This document shows, in pieces, positions 4,408 through 5,115 of a stretch of 5,115 nt of DNA; position 1 is the first letter of the stretch, and every line of letters starts with the position of its first letter. A model generated the notes under the pieces. It was not told the DNA's origin, ran no database searches, and saw only the letters and a program-made list of their open reading frames with translations. The DNA comes from JAVVRP01 sp036654655. GTDB taxonomy: Bacteria; Bacillota; Clostridia; Christensenellales; UBA1242. The DNA lies in contig JAVVRP010000022.1 of assembly GCA_036654655.1 (NCBI GenBank), forward strand, positions 1-5,115, in the 5' to 3' direction. A program made the translations under genes and the position numbers.

Positions 4408-5115
4408 TTAATGATTGATATTACTTTTTTGTAATTTTTTAATTTTCTGGTACAAGTCCCAAGATATATTGATTAATGAGTTTTTATCAAGTTTCTCGAA
4501 ATACTCAAAAGGGTATTCTTCCTTAGGGTTAAATTGCATCGGCAAGTTCTCTTCCTGCTCGTCTAGGCTCTGTTGGTTTTCTTCAAGTACTTTATCAGCA
4601 CCGCCATTGCCATTTTTTAAGGCTTTTACATATTCGCGTATTTCTTTAACTGTTGACTTAAAAGATAAATCTTTCTTAAAAGCATTATCAATTTGCTCAT
4701 TTGACAATGGTAACAATTCTTGCATTTTTGATATAGTTAAATTTTTAAAAAAATCAAATTTATAATACATTGCGCCGTTAATTTTGTTATCCTCACTTGG
4801 AGTGACGACGTCGTCACTAGAAAATACATAAATAAATTTATCAATAATTTTAGCCAATCTATATATATAACTTTCAGTAAACCCGAAAAACTTTTGCAAA
4901 ATTGTAATAACTGTATATTCAGAATTTACCCAATTGCAATTTAAATATGATAAATTATAAAAACAACCATACGTACCGCAAGAGAATACGCCACGCACTG
5001 CGCATAAAAATTTATAAGTATTGCTATAATTGTCATTCAAAATATCTTGGATATCTTTTATATACACGTTCATGTTAGAATTTTTAAACTCTATTCCCGG
5101 GAAATACTCAACATA
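4408..5115 (-). CDS. Unrecognised mobile-element protein, 5' end outside window
   Basis: I do not recognise this protein with confidence. The frame stays open from the stop at 4408 to the window edge. The first ATG (5073) has no ribosome binding site, and 14 in-frame codons precede it, so the gene probably starts beyond 5115. Counted from that Met: residues 24-46 are Cys- and aromatic-rich. Residues 54-80 (…ILQKFFGFTESYIYRLAKIIDKF) resemble a helix-turn-helix segment. Residues 108-150 (…LTISKMQELLPLS…STVKEIREYVKAL) resemble a helical module often seen in phage and plasmid proteins. Residues 155-185 are acidic, Gln/Glu-rich and probably disordered, and 190-217 may form a final helix. This layout suggests a DNA-binding protein for replication or regulation of the element. 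That is inference from composition and position. Codons 86-91 include a perfect 18-bp DNA palindrome. Confidence 0.6.
   Translation of the reverse strand, partial: YVEYFPGIEFKNSNMNVYIKDIQDILNDNYSNTYKFLCAVRGVFSCGTYGCFYNLSYLNCNWVNSEYTVITILQKFFGFTESYIYRLAKIIDKFIYVFSSDDVVTPSEDNKINGAMYYKFDFFKNLTISKMQELLPLSNEQIDNAFKKDLSFKSTVKEIREYVKALKNGNGGADKVLEENQQSLDEQEENLPMQFNPKEEYPFEYFEKLDKNSLINISWDLYQKIKKLQKSNINH
4801..4818. repeat. Perfect 18-bp palindrome inside the element gene
   Basis: AGTGACGACGTCGTCACT is its own reverse complement. It encodes Ser-Asp-Asp-Val-Val-Thr in frame on the minus strand and uses GAC and GTC where this AT-rich gene would more often use GAT and GTT. The GC content is far above its surroundings. 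It may be an operator or other binding site within the gene, but function is unknown. Confidence 0.75.

Larger units (their letters stand above)
4244..5115. mobile_element. Left-hand end of an integrated element (partial)
   Basis: From the tRNA anticodon loop onward the sequence no longer continues the tRNA. It contains a palindrome, two families of short direct repeats and a gene with phage/plasmid-protein features. These are typical of the edge of a genomic island, prophage or integrative conjugative element inserted at a tRNA 3' end. The integrase and the far junction are not seen, so the type of element cannot be named. Confidence 0.6.

Noticed and set aside
4415..4765. Plus-strand open frame of 116 codons opposite the element gene
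   Set aside because: It is Ser/Phe-rich, overlaps the better minus-strand frame almost fully and has no ribosome binding site.

Overview
The window is AT-rich DNA from a low-GC bacterium, most likely an uncultured Clostridia/Firmicutes-type organism. The standard genetic code is used: Trp is TGG, and stops are TAA or TAG. Clear AGGAG/GGAG-type ribosome binding sites precede most genes. The taxon is inferred from composition and gene families only.

Left part (1-3619, plus strand): a 243-bp, extremely AT-rich leader that carries no G on the plus strand between 56 and 194 and contains phased 11-bp repeats. It precedes metG (methionyl-tRNA synthetase, short form without the C-terminal tRNA-binding domain). 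After a 125-bp gap with an extended -10-like promoter come two closely spaced genes. One encodes a DegV/FakB-type fatty-acid-binding protein. The other encodes a seven-helix membrane protein of the YwaF/TIGR02206 (TMEM164-like) family. The pair suggests a small lipid-related operon.

Middle (3602-4200, minus strand): a compact isochorismatase-like cysteine hydrolase with an intact Asp-Lys-Cys triad. Downstream are a short tRNA-3'-end-like sequence and a terminator. Upstream it directly abuts the terminator of a tRNA.

Right part (4199-5115): the 3' portion of a tRNA-Arg(ACG), running from the anticodon loop to CCA, without its 5' half. At the 5' edge of the anticodon loop the sequence switches to unrelated DNA. 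That DNA holds a perfect 23-bp palindrome, two tandem 12-bp repeats (ATTTGACACTAA) and two more TTTTGACTCA repeats. A terminator follows, then a gene for an unrecognised, probably mobile-element protein that is open to the window edge. This is the expected structure of one attachment junction (attL or attR) of an element integrated at a tRNA 3' end by a tyrosine recombinase. Only the first ~870 bp of that element are visible, and no integrase gene is in view. I found no clearly new biological system. The most informative part is the integration junction and its effect on the neighbouring hydrolase gene.
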